This document shows positions 22,513-35,541 of a stretch of DNA of 64,000 nt, piece after piece. Made by a program: the position numbers and the translations under genes. Every line of letters starts with the position of its first letter. Within the stretch, counting starts at the first letter, position 1. Where the stretch lies: positions 1 through 64,000 of the forward strand of contig QANT01001927.1 in the NCBI GenBank assembly GCA_003254885.1, given 5' to 3'. The stretch is from Purshia tridentata (taxonomy: Eukaryota; Streptophyta; Magnoliopsida; Rosales; Rosaceae). The notes beneath the pieces were generated by a model, which saw only the letters and a list, made by a program, of their open reading frames with translations, was not told where the DNA came from and did not search any database.

Positions 22513-25500
22513 ATGTCATCCGTGTCGGGTTCTCTAATTTGGTTCCGCAAGGGGCTGAGGATCCACGACAACCCTGCTCTCGAGCACGCCTCCAAGGGCT
22601 CCAATTTTCTATACCCGGTGTTCGTGATTGACCCGCACTACATGAAGCCCAACCCGAACGCACCCTCCCCCGGGTCGTCCAGGGCCGGCCTGAACCGGAT
22701 CCGGTTTCTGCTCGAGAGCCTCGTGGACTTGGATTTGAACCTCAAGAAACTCGGGTCCAGGTTGTTGGTGCTTAAAGGCGAGCCCAGCGAGGTACTCATA
22801 CATTGCCTTAAGAAGGTAATTAACTCTTCATCTCTCTCTCTCTGTTTTTCTCCTTTTTTTCTCTTTTTTCTTTTTCAATTTGGGTTTTATTGTTTTTTGA
22901 GCAGTGGGATGTGAAAAAGCTTTGCTTTGAGTTTGATACGGAACCATATTATCAAGCTTTAGATGTTAAAGTTAAGGTATGCCACGCAGCTTGAGATTTC
23001 TTGTAAATGAAATTATATTTTTCATACCATGAAAAGTTATATCATTGATTGTAAAAAAGCTTGCACCTTTAGAAAAATGGTGAACTTACTTAATTTGATT
23101 GTAATTCTAAAACCAAAATCTTAAATGTGTTTCTTTAAGTTACAGTTAGTGATGTGCTTTTAATTTGTTGATAGAGTTATGCATCTATGGCTGGCATTGA
23201 GGTTTTCAGTCCTGTAAGTCATACGCTCTTTGATCCTGCGGATATTATTCGGAAGGTAAGTTAGAGTTAGTGATGTGTTTTTGTGAATGAGTGTTTTGTT
23301 ATATGTTTTGTGTGAGGGATTTGAAGTTTTGTTCTTCTCTCGACTGATTAATGGTTCGTTCACTTGATTTTATAAAAGAATGGGGGAAGGCCACCTTTGA
23401 GTTATCAATCATTTGTGAAGCTTGCTGGGGAGCCCTCATGGGCATCGTCCCCTCTTTGTATTACGCTTTCTTCACTTCCTCCGGTTGGGAATATTGGAAA
23501 TTTCCAGATTTCAGAAGTTCCAACAGTTGAAGAACTTGGCTATGAAGAGAGTCAACAGGTTTGGACTTTGGAGGAACGATTTTTGTGTCTTTCCTTTTTG
23601 TTCGGCCTCCTTTTGTAAGAAAAAACTTCTATGCAGGATGTATTGTCTCCTTTTAGAGGCGGTGAATCAGAAGCCTTGAAGAGGTTAAGAGAATCAATGG
23701 AAAAGAAGGTCAATGCAGAACTCTTTGTGAAATTTTATTAGGCTTTACATTACACTGATGGCCTGATAACCATATTGAACCTTATAAGACTCACCAGAAG
23801 AATTCTTTTAAATTTTTTTAATTTCTTTATTAAAATCTCCATTGCATGGGTTGTTCTTCAAAATTTTCAAATAATGTATGATGGGCTGAACCATTTTCCT
23901 TATCTTCTCCTAAAAAGACCTAAATATACCCTCAACGGATGAATTTTTGGCATTGTGGTTGTTGGTTGGTGAATTTAAGTGTTTTTGAGTAATTCAATGT
24001 GAAATTTGCCGTTTCAATAGTGGAAATTTGTTTTTAAGTTTATAGTTTCATTAACGTGTATGTGTTTACAAAAAGGCAATTTATTTAGCCAAAATGTCTT
24101 TCTGCTTTTAAATGTGCTACCAAGTCTAATATTAGGTTTGGCCATTGTAACAAACTTCTAATGTAATTTGGAAGAGTTGAAATTTTATGATTCTGTTATC
24201 CATATATTTCTCCCTGATGGCTTTCATTGGATGACATGATCTGGCTCCCTTGAATCAACATTGTTCCCTTTGGTTTTACTTGGTTCCTGGATGTCTACTC
24301 ATGTGATTTTGTTGTAAATTACGTTGGTCTATCTACACTATTTCAACTTAGTAGCATGTATTATTGCATTTAAATCATTCTGTTATTTCATTGGTGTTGT
24401 AGGAATGGGTGGCAAACTTTGAGAAACCTAAAGGTGATCCATCTGCGTTTTTAAAGCCAGCAACAACTGTTTTATCACCGTACTTAAAAGTGAGTTGTGA
24501 ACGAGAAGAGTTTTATTGTCTACCATATTGTATATATCCTTGAAGAATGTTAAATGAACTCACTTTTTGTTGGTCTCTTTGGTAGTTTGGTTGTCTCTCT
24601 TCCAGATACTTCTACATATGCCTTCAAGATTTATATAAAAATGTCAAAAGGCATACATTACCTCCAGTATCTCTTGCTGGACAGGTCAGTCAGCCTCAAC
24701 AGTTATATTGTATCTTAAAATTCCTCATTCTAGATTTAGCAATTTGAAAACTTGTCTCAACCTATTTAGTTATTGTGGCGAGACTTTTTCTACACGGTGG
24801 CATTTGGCACTCCTAATTTTGATCGGATGAGGGGAAACAAAATATGCAAGCAGGTATAACTTATGCCTTAAGTTAATATGGCTTTCTACTTTCTATTAGC
24901 TTTTATAACTTCACTTCTCCTTTTATATATTTTTGAGGAATTTTTTTTACCATGTAATAGGATGCTGTTATTAGACAACTATATTTGTACATGACAGTGC
25001 ATCATGATACATTATGTTGAGAGATACTGCCAAAAAGATAGGGTATATGTTAGAAGATTGTAGTTTATTCGTGTGTGCATGAAAAAACTTTAAAAGTTCT
25101 GTTTACTTGTTACAAGCACTGTTGGCATGCAGTAAAGTTAATTAAAGACCCTTGAGTGTTGATAAGCGAAGATAATTTGATCTTCATGAAAATGATGCAG
25201 ATGACATATCTGTTAGATTCCATTTATATAATTAATCTCTGGTAAATGTAAATTGCTGTAGATACCTTGGAATAATGACGATGGTGAACTGCTGGCAGCT
25301 TGGAGGGAGGCTAGAACGGGATACCCTTGGATTGATGCTATCATGATCCAGGTTAGGCTCTTCTAAATAGATATAGTTATATTAATTTAATGATACTCCA
25401 ATGGTGTTTAATATCATCTTCTTTTGGCCCTGCATTTGAAGTCCTTACATGTTTTCTGTTGTAGCTCCGCAAGTGGGGCTGGATGCACCATCTAGCACGA

Positions 25501-26900
25501 CATTGTGTTGCATGTTTTTTAACTCGTGGTGATCTGGTAAGGATTTTGATATTATTCCAAACCAGCAATTTTTCTTCAGTTCCTTTTTAGTTTCGTTGAT
25601 GCTTATTCTTTCTGATGATAGTTTGTTCACTGGGAAAAAGGACGTGATGTTTTTGAGAGGCTTCTGATTGATTCAGATTGGGCAATTAATAATGGAAACT
25701 GGCTATGGCTATCATGCTCATCATTTTTCTACCAGGTTTGAAGCATCTACCATCCATTATTGCAAGTTCTAATAGAGTTGCCTATCAGTTGGGAAGTCAG
25801 TGGCATCTCAGCCTCAAAGTTATAAATGAGTTCTTTAGATATGGCACTGGCTTGATATATGATTAGCAATGCCTGCTGATTTCAACATGGACCTTTAACA
25901 ATAGTCTATCATGCCTTAAAATCATGACTTTTTTTTGGATAATCTGAGTTGGAATGTTTATAGCAAGCTTTCATCTAAACATTAAATGTTAAAATTGGAT
26001 GGTTTAAATTTATGTATAAATGTTTCCAAGGTTGATGTAGATTATGGATTACAATTTGGTCTTTCTTACAGTGTAATGCAGTAGGTTTCTTTGTGTGCTT
26101 AAAAGTTGCTCAGACTCAGGATTCTCCATTTGAACATTGATTCTCTTACAGTGCCATTTATTGAAACCTTGATAAAGATCTTTACATTTGATTGATTTCC
26201 ATTCTGACCAGTATAACCGTATCTACTCACCAATCTCATTTGGAAAGAAGTACGACCCAAATGGTGATTACATTAGACATTTTCTCCCCATACTTAAAGG
26301 TAAGCTTAAATTTCTTCTCATCCCCATCATATTCTTTTGTCTGGACTCTCTTGTAAGAAATGCATAACCAAATTTCATTAAGCAGATATGCCAAAGGAGT
26401 ACATTTATGAGCCATGGACGGCTCCTCTAAGCATTCAAACCAAAGCAAAGTGCATAATTGGAAGAGATTATCCAAAGCCAGGTCAGTTCTGTCAGTATTA
26501 GTCAACCAGAGTGAGTAATATTATGGGATGTTCTGGGGATGAAAGTGAAATTGTCTTGTGAGGAATCAATCAATGGTGAATTTTTATGCTGCAATTTGTG
26601 CTGGGAATTTGTTCTTTTGGTTATAGAGAGGGTTTTTAGAGGCCTAAATCTCTATTTGACTGCACCGTTATGTCATTTTATCACTTTGCTTGCCTACTTT
26701 CTTCCAATTCTATTTCAGTGGTCTATCACGACTCTGCAAGCAAAGAGTGCAAGAGGAAAATAGCTGAAGCATATGCATTGAACCAGAAGTTGACTGGCTT
26801 GGTGAGTGACGAAGATCTAAGAAACTTAAGGAGAAAATTGGAGGAAGACCAAAAGCAGCAAGAGGTCAAAAATAAACGGCAAAAAAAGCTGATTGGCTAA
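22513..26900 (+). CDS. UVR3: (6-4) DNA photolyase
   Basis: Fourteen exons give 539 residues: 22513-22815, 22905-22976, 23175-23255, 23379-23558, 23637-23708, 24403-24489, 24586-24684, 24770-24853, 25262-25351, 25465-25536, 25622-25735, 26212-26299, 26386-26481, 26719-26900. All junctions are GT-AG and in frame. The enzyme uses blue light and FAD to reverse UV (6-4) pyrimidine photoproducts. The N-terminal photolyase domain starts [19 protein letters not shown]. The FAD domain holds [16 protein letters not shown] (His365 and His369, the pair needed for (6-4) repair) and [14 protein letters not shown]. Length and sequence match Arabidopsis UVR3 closely as recalled, and a CPD photolyase or cryptochrome is less likely because of the His pair and missing extension. 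It is the only complete copy here, with two truncated pseudogenes upstream. Confidence 0.96.
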
Positions 26901-27741
26901 TGGCCAAGTCCAAAACTGTTCTCTTTTATCATGATGTGGATATGCTCTGTAACTGTGCATGCCAGCTTCCTGTATTATTGCGCTCTGTTCTAATCTTAGT
27001 CATGACATTGCTCGTTCTGCAGCTTGTGCTCCATCAGTTATTGAGTGTATGTTATTCTGCTACTGTAAAATTAGAATGCAGCTGAACATAAGATTATTTA
27101 ATACCTTTTTGATAAAGGAGTAGTTATCAAATCATATATAGCTCCAGTACCTGAAATTTACCCTTGGGATTTAATCATGGTGTAGTTTTACTGCTTCAAT
27201 AAACATGTATTAATTTTATGTTTATATCTAAATTACTTTGTTTTAAGTTGTTTTATTTAGGTTGAAGAGTAAGCATTAATGAAAAATTGAAACAACTTAA
27301 AAACAAATAAATAAATAAAGTATTCGAAGTCTAGTCCCTCTATATATAGTAATATACCCATATTTACGGAGTAGCTGAAAGCCTGAAATAGCGAATCTTC
27401 TTTGGGAACCCAACCAATATAAAAATTAAAAGACGAAGGGAAAAAAAAAGGTAATTTCCTCCTAACAAGGAAATTTGGGCACGTGCATCCTGATCTGTCA
27501 CGTGCGAGGTGAATTCCTACCTGCATTGGCCCATCATCGCCACCATCCTCCAGACAAACTCGAGAGACCCTTGACTGCCCCCACAGCAATCCCACCCGCA
27601 GCCTCCCTCCATTTTCCCACCTCCATTTTCTCGAGGAACAAACAGAGTAAAAAGAGATCAAGCCTATCTCTATTTCTCCAACGACGAAGGGGTGACCGAT
27701 ACCAGAACACACACTCAGCTCGACAAAAGAACAATCAAACC
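26901..27741. promoter_or_regulatory. Photolyase 3' region and COX5b promoter/leader
   Basis: The left half is the photolyase 3' flank. Two perfect G-boxes, CACGTG, lie at 27480-27485 and 27499-27504. A site II-type word GGCCCA (TGGGCC inverted) is at 27528-27533, an element known from plant respiratory-chain gene promoters. The 5' UTR is C-rich. The transcription start is not defined. Confidence 0.5.
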
Positions 27742-30700
27742 ATGTGGCGGAGACTGCTCTCATCGGCTCAGCTCAAAACCCTAACCCTAGCCACAACCAC
27801 CACCGCCTCCACCGTGGCCTCCGCCTCATGTCGATCCGCCGTCCCCGGACCCGTCCGCTTTCTCTTCCCTAAGCCACTTCCTCTCCTCCCTCGCCACTTC
27901 AGCTCCTCCGGTTCTGGTACTCTCTCTCTCCCTCTAAATCTCGCAAACCCTGATTCGCTTTCAGATCTTTTTCGGATATGCGTGATTTTTGATTTCTGTA
28001 ATTTTTTTTTTGTAGCAGTGGACAGTCCTGCAAAGAAGAAGGTTGAGGAGATTATGCCCATTGCCACTGGCCACGAGCTAGAGGAGCTTGCAGCTGAAGT
28101 TGAGGTGACAATTTTGTGTTTTTTTTTTTTGAACTTTTATACACTGTATTTGACTGATGGGAAAAATGTAGGAGAAGAAAATCTGAAAATGAGATAGTCA
28201 GGAACTATTAAATCTTACGTTATTAATTTAGTTGCTATTGTAGCTCAGTTGAATTCAGCTACCAAAGGAATATGTGATTATTTATTTTCTTTGGTTTTAA
28301 GGGTTTAATTTTGAATGGCATTTGTATTTTTAGAGAGGACTCTGATTTTCATTTATTTTATTTCCCCAGGGAAAGGAGATTTTGGAAATCAACTATCCTG
28401 TTGGTCCTTTTGGCACAAAGGTCAGTGTGATCTGAAACTTTTATAAAATTAGATTGTGTAGTTTATTAATGCATAGTGGTTTCAAAAGTTATTTGTTGGT
28501 TAATTTGTATAGCTTTATGCAATCTGAGGGTCAGCTAGAAATATATTATGTCGCAGATGATTATTTGGTTAATGAAAGTTTGTAAGATTTAGGACTTCTT
28601 TTCTTTAATCTATTATTATTACTAGTATTAATTTTCAGATTGGACCTTGTCTTCAAATATTAAGAGACTTAAATAACAAAATATTGTCCCTAACGTTGTT
28701 GTTGGTTGAGTTAAAGAGGTAGTATACAAACTGTAACCATATAAAATTAAATGTGGTAGTGCCTTAAATGGACCAATAGGGCTTGGGTTTAAACTTCATA
28801 CATTTTGGATAAAAAACATATTGTTAACTTAAGAGGTAAGTTCACTTTAGTTCCAGTTTGTAGCTGAATCAGACCAACCTGCCTGCCAGCTGCGTCTGTT
28901 TAATGTGGTTAAGCTGGTCCTGTCTGGTTTTCAAAACTGTGCAAATGAAGGTTCTACGATTTTGTTGCTGGGATGCAGGTTGATTTTTTGTTGTTTGCAA
29001 GATATCTCCATAATAGTGTTGATACTAAAATAGTTACAAGTCAGGAAAATGTTATAATTAAAAGATAAGTTAGGAGACTGTTGTATTATGCAATGGGTTG
29101 TTTCAAATTTGTGTGGAATGTACATAATCCTAACAACCGTAGAATGCCAAAATAAATGATGGTTGGGTTTTGATGTACTGTTTAAGTGGTTGCAATTTGG
29201 TTAAAGCATTTATTATGCGGTCATTTTAAATGCTTTATTGATTCTTGTGTGCTATTGAAATTGTAGACTCATTCCTGGTTTTCCATTAGACTATTTTTCT
29301 TTTTGGGAATTTTTATAACAGCATCACTGCATCACCATATTGGAGGCATTGGAGGGGGTTATTTTGTAGTATAAAAAAGAATGGTTTTGTAGTACATATG
29401 ACCTATCACAACTTCTCATCAACTATAATTGAAAACTTTATGAATATCATGGTTCAACCTTTGGTTATAAATATATATAATAATAATGTAAGTGATGTGT
29501 AGTACCCCTCTAGCTTAATTTTTTCAATGTCCCAGCAATTAATCCCAATCTGGCTCATTATAAAGCAATGGTTAATTTGAAGTTATCTGGCACGGACTAA
29601 AGATAAAAGCATACTCTTTGTTGTCTTTATAGGAGATGAAAAAAATAAAGTTTTGTTTGTTGCATGGGTGGTTCTGTTCTCGAACTTGACATTTGTGTTG
29701 CTATTATATATGATGGAACTTTTTCCTTTTGTGATATACAGTAGCTGTAAGCGTTGTTACACCCGTTACTGCTTTTGTATATTTGCCACTTTCATACATT
29801 ACTCAACACCAAAAAAAATGCTAGCTGTGATTTATGTTGGCTTTGTTCCTTGGGGCCATTTGTCTGGTCCTAGATTGAATGATGAGAATTGATTCAAGTC
29901 TGGGGGAAAAAGGGGAAAAAAAAATCTGGATTTGGTTCTTGGTTGGGTGTACTTAACTAATCTAAATGAAGTTGCATCCTGATCTTTATATTTGGCAATT
30001 AATATGCTCTTTAACCTACTTTGAGTGAGGCTGGGAGATGGATTTTTTGCTTTTGGTTTTTACCTTAGTCCATAATGATTTCATGTGTATACTTGTTCCT
30101 TTACTTGTTATAAAGAAAAGATAAAGATATAAAATTCTTATCTGTGTATTTTGTCCTTTAGGAATCACCTGCAGTTGTCAAGTCCTATTACGACAAGAGA
30201 ATAGTTGGGTGCCCTGGAGGTGAAGACGGTGGGTACTTCTTAATTGTTTCTCCTTTTCTTTTGTTCATGTATGTCTGTTCACTGATTCATATGAAAAAAA
30301 TTTCTTATAAATCTAATTGATATCCATTTGATATTTTTTCCCTTTGTATTTTATTTGCAGAGGATGAGCATGATGTTGTGTGGTTTTGGCTGGAGAAAGG
30401 CAAGCCGCATGAATGTCCAGTCTGCTCACAGTATTTTGTGGTAAGTGGAGTTTTAAACTTGATGCAAAGATTTATTAGGCTTCCTGATCTGGAGTGGGTG
30501 GAAGTGAATCCAAATCCAGATACAGAATTTTATGTCTGTGTATGGATCTTAAGATCCAAGGGGGGACGCCATTGTTCATGAAGACACAAGCATGTGTGAG
30601 ACAAGTCAGGGGGCTGTGACTCCAATTAACCACTGACCTCATGGAGATGGCAGCTATAGATAATGAAGGTGTTCGAGCCCACTGGCATCCATGAGCTGAG

Positions 30701-30964
30701 CCCCCGGGCTCATGTTGACTATGGTTGGACCAATTAGCTGGTGGGTATAGAAATGCTAAAGATGGTAGGGTCGGTCAATTCCTTAAACTATAGGACAGTT
30801 GAGACTTGAGACTTAATATATTAGGGTATTAAAATGTTGCATCATAATTCGCTTTTAGGCTTTTAGCAATGCAAAACTTTACCTAATTTATTTCATTTTG
30901 TACTTCACAGCTTGAAGTGGTCGGACCCGGCGGATCTCCCGACCATGATGATGAACACCACTGA
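27742..30964 (+). CDS. COX5B: Cytochrome c oxidase subunit 5b, mitochondrial
   Basis: Six exons give 170 residues: 27742-27916, 28019-28104, 28370-28420, 30162-30228, 30361-30440, 30911-30964. The first 55 or so residues (MWRRLLSSAQLKTL..., rich in Arg, Ser, Ala, ending RHFSSS) form a mitochondrial presequence. The conserved body has KKVEEIMPIATGHE, GPFGTKESPAVVKSYYDKRI and the zinc site with Cys121 (IVGCPGG), then Cys145 and Cys148 in HECPVCSQYF. The tail is acidic and His-rich (DHDDEHH). It is a peripheral subunit on the matrix side of complex IV. Intron 3 is long (1.74 kb). The start is fixed by the MWRR presequence shared with Arabidopsis. Confidence 0.96.
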
Positions 30965-33399
30965 TTGGAGCCTGAATTATTCTGAGGGAATAAATTCCAG
31001 GGAGATGGAGAGACACTGTCCAGTATACGCTGCTGCAACTTTCAGAATTGAAAGCCTTTTATTTTGTTCAGTTTGATTGATCCTAGTTTTTTGGTTTTGT
31101 GGCGGTTGCTTTTTGCAACATTTGAGATAGAACCTCTGTGATAATTTAGACACAGGGTGCTTAACTTTCGAAACTATAAAATGGATTTTGTAAGGATGTC
31201 CTTCTATGCATTGCTAAATAATTGATAGGGTACTGCCTTATTGATTCTTTTCCTCTAGTACTTGAGTGGGAATGTTAGAACCTTTTCAGCATTTCATTTT
31301 TAAACCTCAGGAATGTACTGCTTTCATCATCAACTAAAGTTTTGAACTTTTGATGGTAAAACCAGCTGGTTTGCTTCTGTAAGAAAAGCAAGCTAACCAC
31401 TGTCTTGCATAAGCCAAATGTAACTTATTTATCTCTCAACTATTATAACAAAAGAAAAAGAGAAATAAATCATCTATCAACTAGTTCATCGCCACTTAAT
31501 TAACCAGATGCTAACCAACTTAAGTTCTAAGGACAAATAAAGCGAGTCATGTTGAATATAATTAGTTTCCTTATGGACAATTTTTCTAACGGAGGTAGGA
31601 CTTATCTGTGATCTATCTAAAATCTGAGATCCCAGGGATAGCATGCTTATTCAAGAGCTCTACCACAGTCCACACTCTGGAAATTGAGCTATGTAATGGA
31701 CCAGAAAATGATGTAAGTTTTGGCATAATTCTACTTTTATATTTGTCACACTTCTTAAATATTAGGTCATGTAGTATATATATCTAACTTGTTCAGCTTA
31801 AGATAACCAAAATATGTCACTCCGTAATAACTGACTTGACACTACACACGTTTACAGTTTGAATGAACATCTGACTAACAATTCATTTAATATTTACTTT
31901 CAGATTTAGAACAACATTTTGTTGGACGATGTCTACTGGCTGATGGCAAATGTGGAGTATTATATATAGACTAGTGTGTAATGAGAGGCACTGATATATG
32001 ATAATTGATGTCTTGACGCTTGAAGTTCATGGACTAGGACTTCCACCCAAGTCTGTTTTTTGAAGTTCATGTTGCATGCATATGCATTATGAAACTAATT
32101 AAAGTCTTATTATGTCAGGTTTAAGTAAGAGTGTTATGTTCTGTGATCTCCTTTTGTTTGATAGAAAAATTAGCAATATTATTACTTTGTCTAATTGATG
32201 TCACCTGAATTAACCTCATGGATACTAGCTACTATATATGATTCAATGTTTTTTGTGGTTTCTTTGATCAATCACTGCTCCAGTGATTTCAATGATTTGG
32301 TGTTATTGGTTTCATAGGACAAGGCATTGTTTTCTTGTAAGTTTGTTATTACCATACTGTGCTCATAATGTATGCAGGACTATATACATTTAACTTATAA
32401 GTTTGTAACCTTTCAGGTCGAGAGATTGCAATTAGCATACTCACATTTTTGGTGTTATTTATTGGAAGTATTTCAAATAGAGGGCCTTGCAAGGGCTTTA
32501 GATAAACAAAGGAAATATATTGCACCTGCAGACCATCAGAGTATTTCTAGATTGAAATGGTAACCAGTGTACTGAAAATCTTGCAATATATGATCTGAAT
32601 CATGTGCCCTTTAAGCACTGTTTGAAATTTAGGAAGGTTTCCTTGACTTTTAATTACATGTTCTCAGGCCTTCCTCTCTAAAATTTGTGTTTCAACTTTC
32701 AACTGGATGTAAATGGAAGTATATATGGAGATGGCAAGATTTTTCATGGAGTCTGCATACATAATGAGAGTAAAGTATCTATTTATTGACATGCACCAAG
32801 TAAAATTTTTCCTTTTGTTCACAAGATAACTTTCTGTTTATTTTTAAAGTAGAACGAAAGCTAAGATTCAAGGTTAGAAAATTAAGGTGTTCATATTCAG
32901 TAAGGAGGAACAGGTGCTCTAATTTGTCCTATTGTCTGTACTAGTTGTGGAAACTGCAAGTTTTACACTAAAACTGATATAAAAGTAGGAGGGTTCTAGA
33001 ATTTCATGCTTTGTAAAAGCTCCGAATGCAATAATGCTTCAAATGTTCTTGGTATTCATACTATGCGTGTATCCAAAACAACATGGTTTCAAGAACACAA
33101 GCAGAGAATCTGAATCTCACACAATGTAATCCACTTCTATAAAAACAGGACACAGTTCACTTTTAAATGTCCAAATGCAATTTTTGTAGAACGCTGCTCG
33201 GACTCACAATTACACCCGAAGTTCAAATGTTCAACTCAAAACTAGAACGTGTGCTTTTTTATTACTTGTAAATTTTTAGTAAATATAGCTTTTTGACATC
33301 TATTTATATTTGATGTGAATATGGATAGCCCCACAAAGAAGATGGGATGGGCAAGGACAAGGAAGCCCATCCCCCAACCCTAACCTCAAGAGTATGTCA

Positions 33400-34160
33400 A
33401 GAGTCAGGTCGAAACTTCAAATCCATCTCCTCAATCCGCCAAAAGCTTTGATGCAGCGAAACGCTGAGAAAGAGAACTAAACAAGAGTTTAAACACGAAT
33501 CTTTGGCCCAATTCTGTAGTTTTAACAAAAGACCAGAAAATAATCCAGAAGTAAGAGAAAATGCTCAATTTTTATTATCAATCAAAACTACCTAGCCGCC
33601 TTTATAAAGTTTAGTTTAAATAGGCGAAATCCTAAAAGAAAATCATAAATCCGAATTTTGCCAAAAAAGGCAAAAATCAAGTTGACCCACAAAAGGCTAG
33701 AAATAAGCATAATAATTAAGGCAGAATCGACTGAAATCGATTCTAACTTTTATAACCAAAAATAAAAAGTTTCCTAAAACAGAAAAAAAACGAGTTTTTC
33801 GAGGCCCAGACGATGGAATTTGCCTGAAAAGCGACGTACGTTATGGCAAAGCTATGGCTATTGCTCGCCACGTCGTTTCCCATCAAAAACGCCTACTCAA
33901 ACACACAAATTCGCCCAAAATCCGTCCAAACCCAAATTGCTAACAACACTCCAAGTGTCTAGTCGAAATCAAGGCTACTTCCACTCTCATTTTTCCATGA
34001 AACAATTTGCCATTTCCTCCACAGCATCAAGCTTAGAGCCAAATCTCGAATCGCCTTTAGGTATGGGAAACTCTCGAATCCGGCCATTTTTTTTTCCCTT
34101 AAGAGGAAGTAGTAGTGAACAGTGTCTAAGATATCAAGTTATCGACGTAGTTTTAGGATG
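33400..34160. mobile_element. Possible degraded retroelement fragment
   Basis: This segment differs in composition from its surroundings (fewer AT runs, many CAA/GAA words). It reads like the leader or LTR sequence of a plant LTR element, for example the CTTTCTCAGCGTTTCGCTGCATC-like ending on the minus strand at about 33450. No terminal repeats, target duplication or protein domains were found, so the family and limits are uncertain. It is broken if real. Confidence 0.25.
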
Positions 34161-34406
34161 ATTTTTCCTCTTTAGCATTTGTGAAGTGTGAACAAGTTGG
34201 TGATTAAACTTCATTTTAATAATGCATTAATTACATCTTTTTATGAAAGTTGATGAAACTTTTTTCTAATTTATTATGCATGTTCTATTGTCAGAGGGTC
34301 ACCGCTATACATGGTTGAGTGAGAACAGATGAGTAATAAAAGATGTAGCCCAGTCGTTTATTTTAATGTTCATTTCATCTAGGTTGTTGTGTCTAATTGT
34401 AATTAG

Positions 34407-34508
34407 TTTATTCCTTGGATAGCTCAAGTGGTAAGAGTGGGTGGAGTAATGAGTTAGGATTAAGATAGGTTTATGGTTCAATTCTCTCCAGTGTAACTCA
34501 AAATAAAG
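34407..34508 (+). mobile_element. Short tRNA-derived SINE (about 102 bp)
   Basis: A polymerase III box A, TAGCTCAAGTGG, is at 34420-34431 and a box B, GGTTCAATTCT, at 34475-34485, spaced as in tRNA genes. The sequence between does not fold like a tRNA. A 10-bp word TTGTAATTAG flanks both sides (34397-34406 and 34509-34518), as expected for a target-primed insertion. The 3' end is A-rich (aaaataaag). Confidence 0.75.
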
Positions 34509-34965
34509 TTGTAATTAGCTCTAACTGATAGACATGTTATGTGAAATTCTGCCCAAAAGAAAAATTATAAGCAATTCTATTAATGGCAATGTAGTATTTA
34601 ACTAATTAATTACGTTAGATTTAAGCTATTGTGTTGCTTGTATTCGTGACATGGAATGGAATTGGTCTTGTGCAATAAGTCCTACAAGTATTACTAAATA
34701 CTTGTGTGGCAAGTTTTAAGAAATGCAAGCCAACCATTCTTTCGTTTTGCATGGTTTTTAAGTTAATCTCTCCAGTCTGCCAGTCCATAATGGAGGAAGT
34801 ACTAGTTGAGTCTCCCTTCACTAGAGAGGTCCTTACAACACCTTTACTATCTGAGTTTGATCGAGATGCCACAAATCGAGCCTTACTCTGGTGAGGGGGA
34901 CCCTATAGAGCATCTCCAAATCTCCACAACCATATCATTTAGGATTGTTTTAATTTAGGATTTTG

Positions 34966-34987
34966 TATATATATATATATATATATG
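34966..34987. repeat. (TA)n microsatellite
   Basis: A pure alternating TA run of about 22 bp. Confidence 0.9.
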
Positions 34988-35291
34988 TAATAGTCCCAAG
35001 AAGTCAAAGTTGTTGGTTTGCAAATTGGTTTGAAAATCAGATGAGAATTGAGAATTTTGGTTTGCAAGGGGAATAATTATCTTATATGCTCATTAATTCA
35101 TTATGATTTTGAGTTACATTTAATAGACATAAAAAATCTCTCTCTTAATTGCTTTAAGAGGTCTATATGCATTAACCTGAAATTTTATAGTTCAGAAGGA
35201 AGCAGCATATGGTATATATGAATATATTTTAAGGTAAGGGAGCGAGATTTTGGATGCCGATAATATGCTGCTTGATATTTAGCAATTATAT

Positions 35292-35541
35292 GCAATGATT
35301 TATGTATGAGATAAAGCAATTCTTACCTGTGAATTTTGATTTGAAATTTTTTGTTCAGCATCATATCTTGAATTCATACATATATAATATATGAATGGGA
35401 TCAAATGATTTATGTATGAGATAAAGCAATTCTTACTTGTGAATTTTGATTTGAAATTTTTTGTTCAAGCATCATATCTTGGTACTTACTATATATATAT
35501 ATATATATGAATTCATACATATATAATATATGAATGGGATC
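35292..35541. repeat. Tandem duplication, units of about 110 and 138 bp
   Basis: 35292-35402 is repeated at 35404-35541 with few changes: 'tgatttatgtatgagataaa' through to 'atatatgaatgggatc'. Copy 2 carries an extra AT-microsatellite stretch of about 25 bp (ggtacttactatatat...). The near-identity points to a recent event. Confidence 0.9.

Noticed and set aside
27257-27763. Open frame of 168 codons on the minus strand
   Set aside because: It overlaps the COX5b promoter, leader and start, has no recognisable domain, and runs through C-rich leader DNA.
32372-32563. Plus-strand frame of 63 codons (VERLQLAYSHFWCY...)
   Set aside because: It is isolated, AT-rich, without splice context or recognisable motif, and probably arises by chance.
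33820-34161. Plus-strand frame of 113 codons
   Set aside because: It has low-complexity composition and lies in a probable degraded retroelement piece. No domain was recognised.
34420-34485. tRNA gene
   Set aside because: Box A and box B are present, but the sequence between does not give tRNA arms, and flanking target duplications mark it as a SINE.
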